Assembly (NCBI GenBank): GCA_030839005.1
Contig: JAUZEM010000235.1
Span: forward strand, 1 to 14,624
DNA: 14,624 nucleotides
Reading direction: 5' to 3'
DNA from: Actinomycetota bacterium
GTDB lineage: Bacteria; Actinomycetota; Acidimicrobiia; IMCC26256; PALSA-610
Both the position numbers and the translations under genes were made by a program. Shown in pieces: positions 6,985 to 14,414 of this stretch (position 1 is its first letter; each line of letters opens with the position of its first letter). The notes below the pieces were generated by a model. The model saw nothing but the letters and a program-made list of their open reading frames with translations, was not told the origin of the DNA and searched no databases.

Positions 6985-7952
6985 AATGCGCGCCCGTACT
7001 TTGCCGGCGGCGGTTCGGGGGCCGGAACAGTCGGTTTCAGCCACTTCACGTACCACTGCCTCCACGTGCCGTTGGCGCGGACATCCTCGAGCACGCTGTT
7101 CACGAATTGGACGAACTCCGGGTGCGTCTTGGCGATACCGAGGCCGTACGGCTCGCTGGTGATCGGCGGTCCGACGACCTTGGCGTACGGGTCCTGCGCA
7201 ACGAAGCCGGCGAGGACCGTGTCGTCACCGGTGACCGAGTCCACCGCCCCTTGTTGGAACAGGACCATGCAATCGGAGATGTCGTCGACCCCGACGGTGA
7301 TGACCTTCGGGTAGTTCTTCAGGTTGTCGATGTTCGTCGAGCCCTTCGCGGCGCACATCCGCTTTCCGTTGAGATCGGCGATTCCCCTTGCCCTCGAGTC
7401 GGTGCGCACAAGCACCTTCTGGCCGGCGTCGAAGTACTGCGACGAGAACGAGATCTGTGCCCAGCGCGCGCAGTTGATCGTCATGACGTCGGCGACGATG
7501 TCGACCGCGCCGCTGCGCAGCGCGGGGATCCGCTGCGCGTACGTGAGCACGCGGTACTCGACCTTGTCCGGATCGTTGAAGATCGCGCGCGCGACCTCGC
7601 GCACCATGTCGATGTCGAATCCCTCGAGGTTGCCCGAGACCGGGTTCCGGAAGCCGAACAACAGCGTGTCGGCCGAGACACCGGCGATGAGCCGGCCCCG
7701 CTTCCGGATCGTCTCCATGAACGACCCGGGTGGCATCGGGCCGGGTGCGGGCCGTGGTCCCGACGGGGCGAACGACGCAACCGGGTCGCCGCAGTTGGGC
7801 GCCCGGGTGGCGGCGGGAGTCGTGGTGGACGTGACCGGCGCGGCAGCCTTCGGCTTGAACGAACTGCCGGAATCGCACGCGCTCAGCGCAGTTGCCGCGG
7901 CGATCAGCACCGTGAACATCGCAACCCGCGGGCTCGGGCGGCCAGATCTCAC
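6981..7952 (-). CDS. glnH: GlnH-like periplasmic amino-acid-binding lipoprotein (SBP family 3)
   Basis: This 323-residue solute-binding lipoprotein is anchored outside the membrane. The signal peptide has Arg residues, a hydrophobic core (12-23) and the lipobox LSAC with Cys26 as the lipidated residue. A Pro/Thr/Ala linker (27-77) precedes a family 3 binding domain (about 78-305), visible in TIRKRGRLIAGVS, GFDIDMVREVARAIF, RIPALRSGAVDIV, FSSQYFDAGQKVLV and EPYGLGIAK. In mycobacteria GlnH binds Asp/Glu-type amino acids and signals through GlnX to PknG; no ABC permease or ATPase lies here, which supports sensing over transport. The GTG at 7952 has GGGAG 5 nt upstream and overlaps the glnX stop (GTGA). 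An internal ATG (residue 12) would leave a signal peptide short of basic residues. Confidence 0.9.
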   Translation of the reverse strand: MRSGRPSPRVAMFTVLIAAATALSACDSGSSFKPKAAAPVTSTTTPAATRAPNCGDPVASFAPSGPRPAPGPMPPGSFMETIRKRGRLIAGVSADTLLFGFRNPVSGNLEGFDIDMVREVARAIFNDPDKVEYRVLTYAQRIPALRSGAVDIVADVMTINCARWAQISFSSQYFDAGQKVLVRTDSRARGIADLNGKRMCAAKGSTNIDNLKNYPKVITVGVDDISDCMVLFQQGAVDSVTGDDTVLAGFVAQDPYAKVVGPPITSEPYGLGIAKTHPEFVQFVNSVLEDVRANGTWRQWYVKWLKPTVPAPEPPPAKYGRAL

Positions 7953-9226
7953 CGGTACTCCCGCAGTCGCTGGGCGACCCCTCTTCGGGCCGCGAACGCG
8001 GCGACCAGACCGATGACGAGCATCAGCCAGCTGATCGCGAGAAGTGGGGAGCGGGCGTGCGCAAGGTCGTCGGACGCCTGTGCGGACCGCAGCGCCAACG
8101 CCTGGCGGGATGTGGTCTCGAACCCGCCGAAGGCGCGGTTTGCTTCGCCGGTACCGGTCGCGCTCCTCACTGCGCCGTCGTAGTCGCCGCGATCGTCAGC
8201 TGCGCGCACGCGCGTGTGCGCGTTCACGTAGACCGCCAGCGCTTCCCTGGCATCCGCCTCGGGTTTGCCGAACTGGCCGACGCCGGCGGGAGTGAGGGCG
8301 CGCGTCGCGCCGAGCGACACCGACTTGAACCGGTCCTCGTACGCCTGCCCGGAGCCGTGCGCGATCAGCGTGAGGCTCTCCGCGCTCTTGGCGTCGAATC
8401 CGTCGATGCGAGCCGTCGCGAGCGCAACCGTCTCGGTGTACGGACCCCGGCGCGCATCGGATGCCTTGCCTCGCGACCACGCAACGACGCCCAGCCCGGC
8501 TAACCCGGCGACCACCACCATTGCCGTCGCGGCGACGAGCGGCGGGTTCAGCACGCGACGGGTCTTGGCGAACAGCCACACCTGGGTCACGACGAGCGAG
8601 GCCACGACGAGAACGAGAAGCGCCACGAGCTCCCGCTGCGCGTCGGTCGCCGCGTTCGAGGACGAGTCGACGCGGCTGCGCTCCTCGTTCACGAGCTGTT
8701 CGAGCGGCGGAAGCGCATCGCTCTGGATCAACCTCGAAGCGGCGCGGAGATACGCGGCGCCGATCGGGAACCCTTGGCGGTTGTTCGCGCGGGCGGCCTC
8801 GACCATGCCGGCGTAGCTCGCAAGCGCCTCGTTGACGGCCTGAAGCGCGTGTGCGTCGTTCGCGTCGGCGCTGGACGCGTCGGCGAGCGTCGCGGCGGCG
8901 GTCTGGATGCCGTCGGCGTAACCGGTTCGCACGTCGGTGGGCTCGAGGCCGCCGACGAGGAACGCGTTCGTCGCGTTCGCGTCGGCCTTCACCAAGCTGG
9001 TGCGGATCGTCTGGATGCGGACCAGCTGCGCGGCATGCGCTCGGCTCGCTCCGAGTGCACGGTCGAGATTGGTACCGAGCAAGAACGCGAGGCCACCGAA
9101 GGCGACGCACGCGGCGACGGCCAGAGCTCCCAGGAGTCGCATCCGGCCGGGTGTGCCCGCGAAGGCGTCGGCGAGCAGCTCCCGCGCTCGCGATTCCGGC
9201 GGAGAGGAGGTAGGGGCAGCCTGCAC
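7949..9226 (-). CDS. glnX: GlnX-like four-transmembrane sensor protein
   Basis: This 425-residue membrane protein has TM segments at about 30-52, 200-221, 230-251 and 394-414. The two long helical loops (53-199 and 252-393) would both be outside the membrane, and the second begins and ends like the first, suggesting duplicated four-helix sensor domains. Only a short N-terminus, an 8-residue loop and an 11-residue C-terminus are left in the cytosol, with no HAMP, kinase or ATPase domain. Length, topology and position directly before glnH and pknG match mycobacterial GlnX (Rv0412c-type), which relays the GlnH ligand signal to PknG. The GTG at 9226 is chosen because GGAG lies 6 nt upstream; it sits 11 bp after the AAA+ stop. 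The gene call rests mainly on topology and gene order. Confidence 0.85.
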   Translation of the reverse strand: MQAAPTSSPPESRARELLADAFAGTPGRMRLLGALAVAACVAFGGLAFLLGTNLDRALGASRAHAAQLVRIQTIRTSLVKADANATNAFLVGGLEPTDVRTGYADGIQTAAATLADASSADANDAHALQAVNEALASYAGMVEAARANNRQGFPIGAAYLRAASRLIQSDALPPLEQLVNEERSRVDSSSNAATDAQRELVALLVLVVASLVVTQVWLFAKTRRVLNPPLVAATAMVVVAGLAGLGVVAWSRGKASDARRGPYTETVALATARIDGFDAKSAESLTLIAHGSGQAYEDRFKSVSLGATRALTPAGVGQFGKPEADAREALAVYVNAHTRVRAADDRGDYDGAVRSATGTGEANRAFGGFETTSRQALALRSAQASDDLAHARSPLLAISWLMLVIGLVAAFAARRGVAQRLREYR

Positions 9227-9232
9227 GATCCG

Positions 9233-9236
9233 CTCC
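9233..9236 (-). promoter_or_regulatory. Ribosome binding site of glnX
   Basis: GGAG on the minus strand, 6 nt before the GTG at 9226. It decides the start over many upstream in-frame codons that lie inside the AAA+ gene. Confidence 0.65.
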
Positions 9237-9237
9237 G

Positions 9238-10614
9238 CTACTTGTCCGGCGCCGCGGCCGCGTCGGCGGTCGCCGCGGCGTCGTCTGCGAGGTCGGCGGC
9301 GCACAGCGATCGCAACTGCGCGACGTCGGGATGGGTGACATCGCGCAAGCGCCAGGCCTGACGTACCACCGCCGACTCGAACAAGGTACGCACGAAGCGG
9401 CCGTTGCCGAAGGATTCTCCGCGCGGGGTCGCGGCGAGGATCGCACGCAGTCGCGTCACGGTGTCGTCCGCCGGGGTGAAGTCGGACGCCGCCACGAGCC
9501 GGCAGAAGATCTCGACCAGCTGGTCGTCGGTGTAGTCGTCGAACGACAACGTGACCCGGAACCGACTCTCGAGTCCGGGATTCGAACCGATGAAATCGCG
9601 CATCGGGCCCGGGTATCCGGCGACGATGACGAGCAGCTCGCCGCGGTGGTCCTCCATCTCCTTGACGAGCGTGTCGACGGCCTCGCCGCCGAACTCGTCG
9701 CTCGCCAGCGCGTACGCCTCGTCGATGAAGAGGGCACCACCGATGGCACGCGCGATGACCTCGCTGGTCTTGATCGCCGTCTGGCCGAGGTAACCGGCGA
9801 CCAGCTCGGACCGATCGCATTCGACCAGGTGTCCTCGGGGGAGAACGCCGATCGCGCGGTAGATGCCCGCGACGAGTCGAGCGACGGTCGTTTTGCCCGT
9901 GCCGGGATTGCCGACGAAGACCATGTGCCGGGTCATCTCCGGGATCCGCAGCCCCGCGGCCGCCCGCAAGCCTTGGATGCGAAGCACCTGCGTCTGGTGG
10001 CGAACCTCGGTCTTGACCGCCTCGAGACCGACGAGCGCGTCGAGCTCCGCGAGGAGATCCTCGAGGCTGGGTGGCGGCTTCTCGCTGCTCACCGGTCCGC
10101 TCACGGCGGGAGAGGTCGCGGTGTCGTGCTTCCGACCGGCCGCCGACGCCGGCGACCGCGCCGGCTCGATGGGCTCCGGTCGCCCGGGCGCGAAGAGTGT
10201 TGCGTCGGGCGGGTGCATGCCGGCCGCGACGAGCTGCGTGTTCCCGAGCACGGTGGCCGTCCCGAGCGCCGAGATCGTGAGCTCCCCGAGTGACGCGGCG
10301 GCAATGGCCAGGTCGGCGAGCGCGCGTGCATAGGGCGCCGCCCGATCGCCCGACCCCTCGACGCCCCGACCTTCGATCAGCCGCGTGAGTACCCGCGTCG
10401 GTCGTCGCGAATACGGCCGGCCCGTACGCGCCGCGTTGTCGAAGTCGGCGGACGGGAGCTCGAACACCTCGGCCCACGCGTCGAGGGCGCCCGGCGATTT
10501 GTGACTGACCGCGGCGGCGACTTCCGCCGCGTCCTCGCGCACGTCAGTCGTCGGCTCGTCGCTGGCCGCCAGCAGTGCGTCGAGCGCCGCGTACAAGTCG
10601 TCGTTCGCGCGCAC
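9238..10614 (-). CDS. AAA+ ATPase of the CbbX/SpoVK type
   Basis: This 458-residue ATPase has a helical N-terminal domain (about 1-130), a Pro/Ala/Ser linker (135-180) and one AAA+ module (about 190-430). Walker A is GNPGTGKTT (235-243), Walker B is ALFIDEAYAL (Asp298, Glu299), the pore-loop region is GYLGQTAIKT (274-283), candidate arginine fingers are Arg351 and Arg353, and GNGRFVRTLFE (403-413) carries sensor 2. Proteins of this type form rings that remodel other proteins; CbbX acts on Rubisco, but no Rubisco genes are present, so the client here is unknown. The GTG at 10614 has GGTGAG 5 nt upstream and follows the xpaC-like stop by 6 bp. The N-terminal domain probably selects a client from the same operon (inference). 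The Ala/Asp-rich C-terminus (438-458) is probably disordered. Confidence 0.92.
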   Translation of the reverse strand: MRANDDLYAALDALLAASDEPTTDVREDAAEVAAAVSHKSPGALDAWAEVFELPSADFDNAARTGRPYSRRPTRVLTRLIEGRGVEGSGDRAAPYARALADLAIAAASLGELTISALGTATVLGNTQLVAAGMHPPDATLFAPGRPEPIEPARSPASAAGRKHDTATSPAVSGPVSSEKPPPSLEDLLAELDALVGLEAVKTEVRHQTQVLRIQGLRAAAGLRIPEMTRHMVFVGNPGTGKTTVARLVAGIYRAIGVLPRGHLVECDRSELVAGYLGQTAIKTSEVIARAIGGALFIDEAYALASDEFGGEAVDTLVKEMEDHRGELLVIVAGYPGPMRDFIGSNPGLESRFRVTLSFDDYTDDQLVEIFCRLVAASDFTPADDTVTRLRAILAATPRGESFGNGRFVRTLFESAVVRQAWRLRDVTHPDVAQLRSLCAADLADDAAATADAAAAPDK

Positions 10615-10620
10615 TATGGC

Positions 10621-11289
10621 TCACCGCTTCTCGGGATCGAGCGCGAGCGCACCGGAGCCGAACTTCTCGGCGAGGAAGCGACCGTGCGCGATCAGCGCGT
10701 CGGCGTCAGCGCGGCACGCGGCGTCGAACACCTCGTCCATCTTCGAGCCGAGGAGATCGAGCTGGTCGCAGAGGACCGAGAGTGACGTCTTGCCTCCGGA
10801 GACCGCGCGCCGGTCGGCGAAGTCGCGGGGCAGCCGCACGTACGCGGCGACCGCCTCCGGAAGGTAGCTGGTCGCGGTACGCACCACGGCGTGCGCCTGC
10901 TGACTCCCGGCTCCGAGCTGATCGAGGCGAGGAATCGTCTGGCGAATCGTCGCCGCGACCCGCTCGATGCGGGCTTGCACCGTCGACGGCACTCGTTGAC
11001 GCGTCTCCTCGATCAGCGCGTCGAGCGACGCGAGCGTGGCCGCATCGGGATCGTTACGTGCGTCCGGTTCCGTCTTGGCGCGGCGATGCCGGTACGCGCG
11101 TACGGCGAGATGACCGACCGCGTAGACCGGGGCGGCGAGCACGATGCCGATCGTCGCCGGGACGGCACCGAGCGCCCCCGCCGCGGCCACGCCCGCGGCC
11201 GTTGCTCCGGCGGCGAGAACCGAGCCCGCCGCGACCTGGACGCCGAGACTTCGCGGCGACGCGTTGTGCCCCAAGACCACAGCCGTCAT
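10621..11289 (-). CDS. XpaC-like membrane-associated protein
   Basis: This 222-residue protein has a long hydrophobic Ala/Gly/Val region (about 17-64), enough for two membrane passes, followed by a basic stretch (VRAYRHRR) and a helical cytosolic domain. The motif SYLPEAVAAY (141-150) and the helix QLDLLGSKMDEVFDA (176-190) resemble the YLP...Y and C-terminal helices of the XpaC ('5-bromo-4-chloroindolyl phosphate hydrolysis') family. The gene directly follows a TelA homologue, as xpaC and the telA homologue yaaN are adjacent in Bacillus subtilis. The ATG at 11289 overlaps the telA stop by 4 bp (ATGA) and has no good ribosome binding site, so it is probably translated by coupling. The family name describes an old plate phenotype, not a known enzyme activity. 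Family assignment is moderate; membrane location is clear. Confidence 0.75.
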   Translation of the reverse strand: MTAVVLGHNASPRSLGVQVAAGSVLAAGATAAGVAAAGALGAVPATIGIVLAAPVYAVGHLAVRAYRHRRAKTEPDARNDPDAATLASLDALIEETRQRVPSTVQARIERVAATIRQTIPRLDQLGAGSQQAHAVVRTATSYLPEAVAAYVRLPRDFADRRAVSGGKTSLSVLCDQLDLLGSKMDEVFDAACRADADALIAHGRFLAEKFGSGALALDPEKR

Positions 11290-12506
11290 GCCGTGGGCGT
11301 GTCGCCGAGATCGAGAGCGCCGGTCTCCGGGATGGCGCCGCCCGCGTCGGTCGCGCGCACTCGTTTCAGGTATTCCTGCGACTTGTCGATCTCGCTCTGC
11401 AGCGACGTGACCGTTTCGGTCATCGCGTCGAGCGCTTGCGCCTTGAACGTGTCGATCGCGTCCATCGATTGGTAGATGTTCGCGAACGCGGTGCGCAGCG
11501 CTTCGATGCCCACGGTCGCGGAGGCCGCCTGCTTCTGAATGTCGACGCTCTGGGTCGCCAACAACTTCGACGTCGACTCGATCAAGCCCGACGTCGTGGT
11601 GTTCAAGGCGGTGATCTGATCAAGGACGAGCTTTTGATTCGTCAACGCCTGGGCGATGATGACCGCCGTGCGCAACGCGGCGATCGTGGTCGTCGTCGCG
11701 CGGTCGACGCCTTTGATCAGCTCGATGTTGTTCTTGCGGACGAGGTCGATCGCCAGATAGCCCTGGATCGACACGGCCAACTGCGTCAAGAGATCCTGGT
11801 GCTTCTGGCGAACATAGAACAAGACGTCGTCGCGCAGCGCCTTCGCCTTCTCGGGGTCGGTGCGTTCGACCTCCGTGATCTTGGCCTCCAGCGTCGCGTC
11901 GAGGTGCTGGGCGATGTAGATGTACTGTCCGAGACGCTGCATCGTCTCCCACAGATGCACTTTTTCCTGCTCGAGCGCCGCGTTGTCCTTCCGGAGCTCG
12001 TCCTGACCGTCGTAGAGCGCCTGCACGATCGCGTTGAGATGCTTCTGCGCGCTCTCGTACTTGCGGAAGTAGTCGACGAGCTTGTCACCGAACGGGATCA
12101 ATCCGAGCAGCTTCTTGACCCCGCTCGCCTCGGCCGGGTCGAGGTCCTCAATGGTGCGGCGCAGGTCGAGCAGCGTCGCCGCGACGTTCCCACCCTGACC
12201 CCTCTGCATCGCACGCACCGGCGCCGACAACAGTCGATTCGACGTGTCTGCCGCGGCGCGGATGTCGTCGTCGCCCATGGCGCGCACGTCACCGGCCTTC
12301 GCGGTGAACGCCGGGGAGTGCACATCGAGCTCGAGGATGGCGTCGACGTACTCGGAGACCTTGGCATCGAGGGCGGGCAGCGTCGCGGGATCGACCGGGA
12401 CCATCCCGCCGGCCTTTTCGGGCGCGACGGCCGCGACCGGCGCCGGCGGAGTCAAGGTGAGCTCGGTCGTGGCCGGCGGGGTGAGTGCTGTCCCGGTCGC
12501 GGTCAT
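11286..12506 (-). CDS. telA: TelA/KlaA family protein (toxic-anion-resistance family)
   Basis: This 406-residue soluble, mostly helical protein has family signatures across the middle and C-terminus: LLGLIPFGDKLVDYFRKYESAQ (from 133), RQKHQDLLTQLAVSIQGYLA (233-252), DLVRKNNIELIKGVDRATTT, ALRTAVIIAQALTNQKLVLDQI and FKAQALDAMTETV (354-366). A Pro/Thr-rich N-terminus of about 40 residues is probably disordered. TelA proteins are linked to tellurite and other envelope stresses, but their biochemical role is not settled, so resistance should not be read from the name. The ATG at 12506 is chosen because AGAAGGA lies 5 nt upstream; the frame is open further but without such a site. It is the first gene of the run and is paired with the xpaC-like gene by a 4-bp overlap. 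Confidence 0.93.
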   Translation of the reverse strand: MTATGTALTPPATTELTLTPPAPVAAVAPEKAGGMVPVDPATLPALDAKVSEYVDAILELDVHSPAFTAKAGDVRAMGDDDIRAAADTSNRLLSAPVRAMQRGQGGNVAATLLDLRRTIEDLDPAEASGVKKLLGLIPFGDKLVDYFRKYESAQKHLNAIVQALYDGQDELRKDNAALEQEKVHLWETMQRLGQYIYIAQHLDATLEAKITEVERTDPEKAKALRDDVLFYVRQKHQDLLTQLAVSIQGYLAIDLVRKNNIELIKGVDRATTTTIAALRTAVIIAQALTNQKLVLDQITALNTTTSGLIESTSKLLATQSVDIQKQAASATVGIEALRTAFANIYQSMDAIDTFKAQALDAMTETVTSLQSEIDKSQEYLKRVRATDAGGAIPETGALDLGDTPTA

Positions 12507-12511
12507 CGTCG

Positions 12512-12518
12512 TCCTTCT
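12512..12518 (-). promoter_or_regulatory. Ribosome binding site of telA
   Basis: AGAAGGA on the minus strand, 5 nt before the ATG at 12506. It sets the start of the first gene of the run. Confidence 0.75.
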
Positions 12519-12553
12519 GCTCGTTGCCCGGAACCGCCCCAGCACCAGGCGCG

Positions 12554-12579
12554 GTCACCCGCGGATGGCGCGGGGTGAC
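12554..12579 (-). terminator. Strong hairpin between aspD and telA: terminator or operator
   Basis: A perfect 7-bp inverted repeat (GTCACCC and GGGTGAC) encloses a further 3-bp stem with one bulged base and a 5-nt loop. It lies 14 bp after the aspD stop and about 50 bp before the telA start. There is no T-tract after it on the minus strand, so it is not a textbook intrinsic terminator; a palindromic operator or an attenuating leader hairpin is equally possible. It is the only clear structure in the 87-bp gap, where I found no convincing -10/-35 pair for telA. Confidence 0.4.
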
Positions 12580-12593
12580 ACGTTTGCGTCGAT

Positions 12594-14264
12594 CTAGCGT
12601 ACCGCCCGGTCGCTCGCGCTCGTTCGCTGCCAGTCGGCGACGTACTGCTCGAAGACCGAACGGACGCTCGCACCGATTCGTAGATACGCGTCGTCTCGGA
12701 GGTTGGCGAGCGAGACTCGGACCGACCAGGCCGAATCGTCGAATCCGCCACCGTTGAGGAGCACGACGCTGAACTGCTCGGCCAGGCGGAAGACCGTGTC
12801 GACCGGTTCGTACGTGTCGGCGAGCCATTGCGCGAACTCGGGCCCGTACCGGCGACGAGCCCAACCCATGAGGTCGATCTCCGCGTAGTACCCCGCGCGC
12901 AGCGGGTCGGCAGGCAGGTCGAGACACATTCCCTCGTACAGCTTCGCGAGACGCCGATTGACGAGACTGCGCGTGCGCATCTTGTAGGACTCGTCGGTAT
13001 CGAGGAGCGCGAACGCAGCGAACAGGACCATCTGCACTTGTTGTGGCAGTGACAGGCCGGCCGTGTGGTTGAGCGCGACCTGGCGGCTGTCGGCGACCAT
13101 CCGGTCGATGAACGCGATCTCGGCGGTGGCGGTGCTGATCGACTGGTAGCGCCGATCGAGCACCCCGAGCTCGGCGACGTTCATCGAAGCAAGTCGGTGA
13201 TCGAGGACGTTGTTCTCGTGGATTGCGATGACACCGAGCCGCCAGCCGGTCGCGCCGAAGTACTTCGAGAACGAGTAAACGGCGATGGTGTTCGCGGGAA
13301 GCACGTCCATCAACGACACGAAGCCCGGTACGAACGTGCCGTACACGTCGTCGGTGACGACGATCAGTTCGGGATTGTGCCGCGCGACGACCTCGGCAAT
13401 ACGCGACAACGTCGCGGGGGCGAGCATGACCGACGGCGGGTTCGACGGGTTGACGACGAACAGGGCGCGAACCGACGGGTCCGCCAGCTTCTCGATCTCG
13501 GAGTCGGGGAACTGCCAGGTAGGGTCGTCGTTCTGATCGACGGCGCACGCGCGCAGGTCGACGACCTCGAGCCCGTAGCGCTCCAGCCGCGGCAATTCGA
13601 GATACGGCGTGAACTCGGGGATCATCAGCGCGATACGGTCGCCGGGGCGCAGCAACAGGTTGTTCGCGAGCGAGTCGAAGATGTAGCAGATCGCGGCAGT
13701 GCCACCTTCGACGGCGAACAGCTTCCAGATCCCGTCGGGCGGTTCACCGGCGCAGAGCTCCTCGGCGAGGTACTCGCGCAGGATCTGCTCGGCGTGCACA
13801 CAGATCCGGTCGGGCCCGGGATAGCGGTCGCCGATGATCCCGTCCGCGAGCTCGTACACGAACGCGTCGCCGTCGAACCCGAGCGACGCGCCGTAGTGAA
13901 CCGTCCGCGCGAGCAGGTCGGCACCTTCGGACGTCGCGTTCGTGGCCAAGAACTGCTCGAAGCGCCTCGCGATGCCATCCTCGGCCGGCATCCCCCCGAT
14001 GTCCGGCTCCTTCCACACCCGTGTCGACTCCTCCAAGGCGAACCGACCGAGCAAGAAGAAGGCGGCCCGTGGAGTGGTCGCGACCCAGTTGGGGTTGCCA
14101 CGACCTGCGTCGAGCATCGTTGTCGACGATCGTCGGGCCGAGCCGGCGGCGATCTCCAGCAGTCTGGCCTTCAGCTCGAACGGGCTGAGCTTTTCGAGCG
14201 CACGCTCCTCGGCGCGCGAGGGATGAACGAGCCGTTCGTTGGGGTCGCCTCCCCGCTGCGACAT
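12594..14264 (-). CDS. aspD: Aspartate 4-decarboxylase / aspartate aminotransferase, PLP-dependent
   Basis: This 556-residue enzyme of the fold type I aminotransferase family removes the beta-carboxyl of L-aspartate to give L-alanine and CO2, usually with some aspartate:2-oxoglutarate transaminase activity. Family marks include LSPFELKARLLEIA (26-39), LDAGRGNPNW (51-60), GMPAEDGIARRF (91-102), FAVEGGTAAICYIFDSL (183-199), NPSNPPS (272-278), TDDVYG with Asp306 and Tyr308, and SFSKYFGATGWR with the PLP lysine Lys334. The length fits aspartate 4-decarboxylases (about 530-550) and exceeds ordinary aminotransferases (about 400). The ATG at 14264 is chosen because GGTGG lies 4 nt upstream; the ATG at 14303 has no such site. 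It lies upstream of the PknG run on the same strand, separated by 87 bp and a hairpin, so co-regulation is possible but not shown. Confidence 0.9.
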   Translation of the reverse strand: MSQRGGDPNERLVHPSRAEERALEKLSPFELKARLLEIAAGSARRSSTTMLDAGRGNPNWVATTPRAAFFLLGRFALEESTRVWKEPDIGGMPAEDGIARRFEQFLATNATSEGADLLARTVHYGASLGFDGDAFVYELADGIIGDRYPGPDRICVHAEQILREYLAEELCAGEPPDGIWKLFAVEGGTAAICYIFDSLANNLLLRPGDRIALMIPEFTPYLELPRLERYGLEVVDLRACAVDQNDDPTWQFPDSEIEKLADPSVRALFVVNPSNPPSVMLAPATLSRIAEVVARHNPELIVVTDDVYGTFVPGFVSLMDVLPANTIAVYSFSKYFGATGWRLGVIAIHENNVLDHRLASMNVAELGVLDRRYQSISTATAEIAFIDRMVADSRQVALNHTAGLSLPQQVQMVLFAAFALLDTDESYKMRTRSLVNRRLAKLYEGMCLDLPADPLRAGYYAEIDLMGWARRRYGPEFAQWLADTYEPVDTVFRLAEQFSVVLLNGGGFDDSAWSVRVSLANLRDDAYLRIGASVRSVFEQYVADWQRTSASDRAVR

Positions 14265-14268
14265 CGCG

Positions 14269-14273
14269 CCACC
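14269..14273 (-). promoter_or_regulatory. Ribosome binding site of aspD
   Basis: GGTGG on the minus strand, 4 nt before the ATG at 14264. It is a moderate site, but better than anything before the alternative ATG at 14303. Confidence 0.5.
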
Positions 14274-14313
14274 GTATTCGATCCCGGAACCAGGGAACCT
14301 CATCGACGCGCGA

Positions 14314-14342
14314 AACGTACCTACCTCGGGATGACCGTCCAA
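14314..14342 (-). promoter_or_regulatory. Candidate promoter of aspD
   Basis: On the minus strand TTGGAC (14342-14337) and TACGTT (14319-14314) are separated by exactly 17 bp. The -10 fits the actinobacterial TANNNT pattern; the -35 shares only TTG with the consensus. It would give a leader of roughly 40 nt. Judged by eye only. Confidence 0.35.
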
Positions 14343-14359
14343 GAGGATGCCGGTATAGC
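14331..14359 (+). promoter_or_regulatory. Candidate promoter of the lipoprotein gene
   Basis: On the plus strand ATGACC (14331-14336) and TATAGC (14354-14359) are 17 bp apart. It overlaps the candidate aspD promoter on the other strand, so the two could not be occupied at the same time. Judged by eye only. Confidence 0.35.
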
Positions 14360-14414
14360 TGTTCGCGGAAGTGGCGATTCCGTGCTGCCATGTTCACCAG
14401 CAACGCACCGCGTC

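Noticed and set aside
6981..7952. Reading glnH as part of a glutamine ABC transporter
   Set aside because: No permease or transport ATPase gene is in the window; the neighbours are GlnX and PknG, which favours a sensing role.
7949..10477. Extended 842-codon form of the glnX gene
   Set aside because: The upstream part lies within the AAA+ gene in another frame and is Arg/Gly-rich; the GTG at 9226 has a good ribosome binding site.
9238..10614. Naming the AAA+ gene cbbX (Rubisco activase)
   Set aside because: No Rubisco or Calvin-cycle gene is present and the N-terminal domain differs; only the ATPase type is supported.
11286..12506. Tellurite resistance determinant
   Set aside because: The family name is historical; no TerC, TerD or TehB-type gene is present, so resistance cannot be claimed.
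10575..12578. 667-codon + strand open frame opposite telA, xpaC-like and AAA+ genes
   Set aside because: Low-complexity basic translation with no domain; the opposite strand encodes strong family matches.
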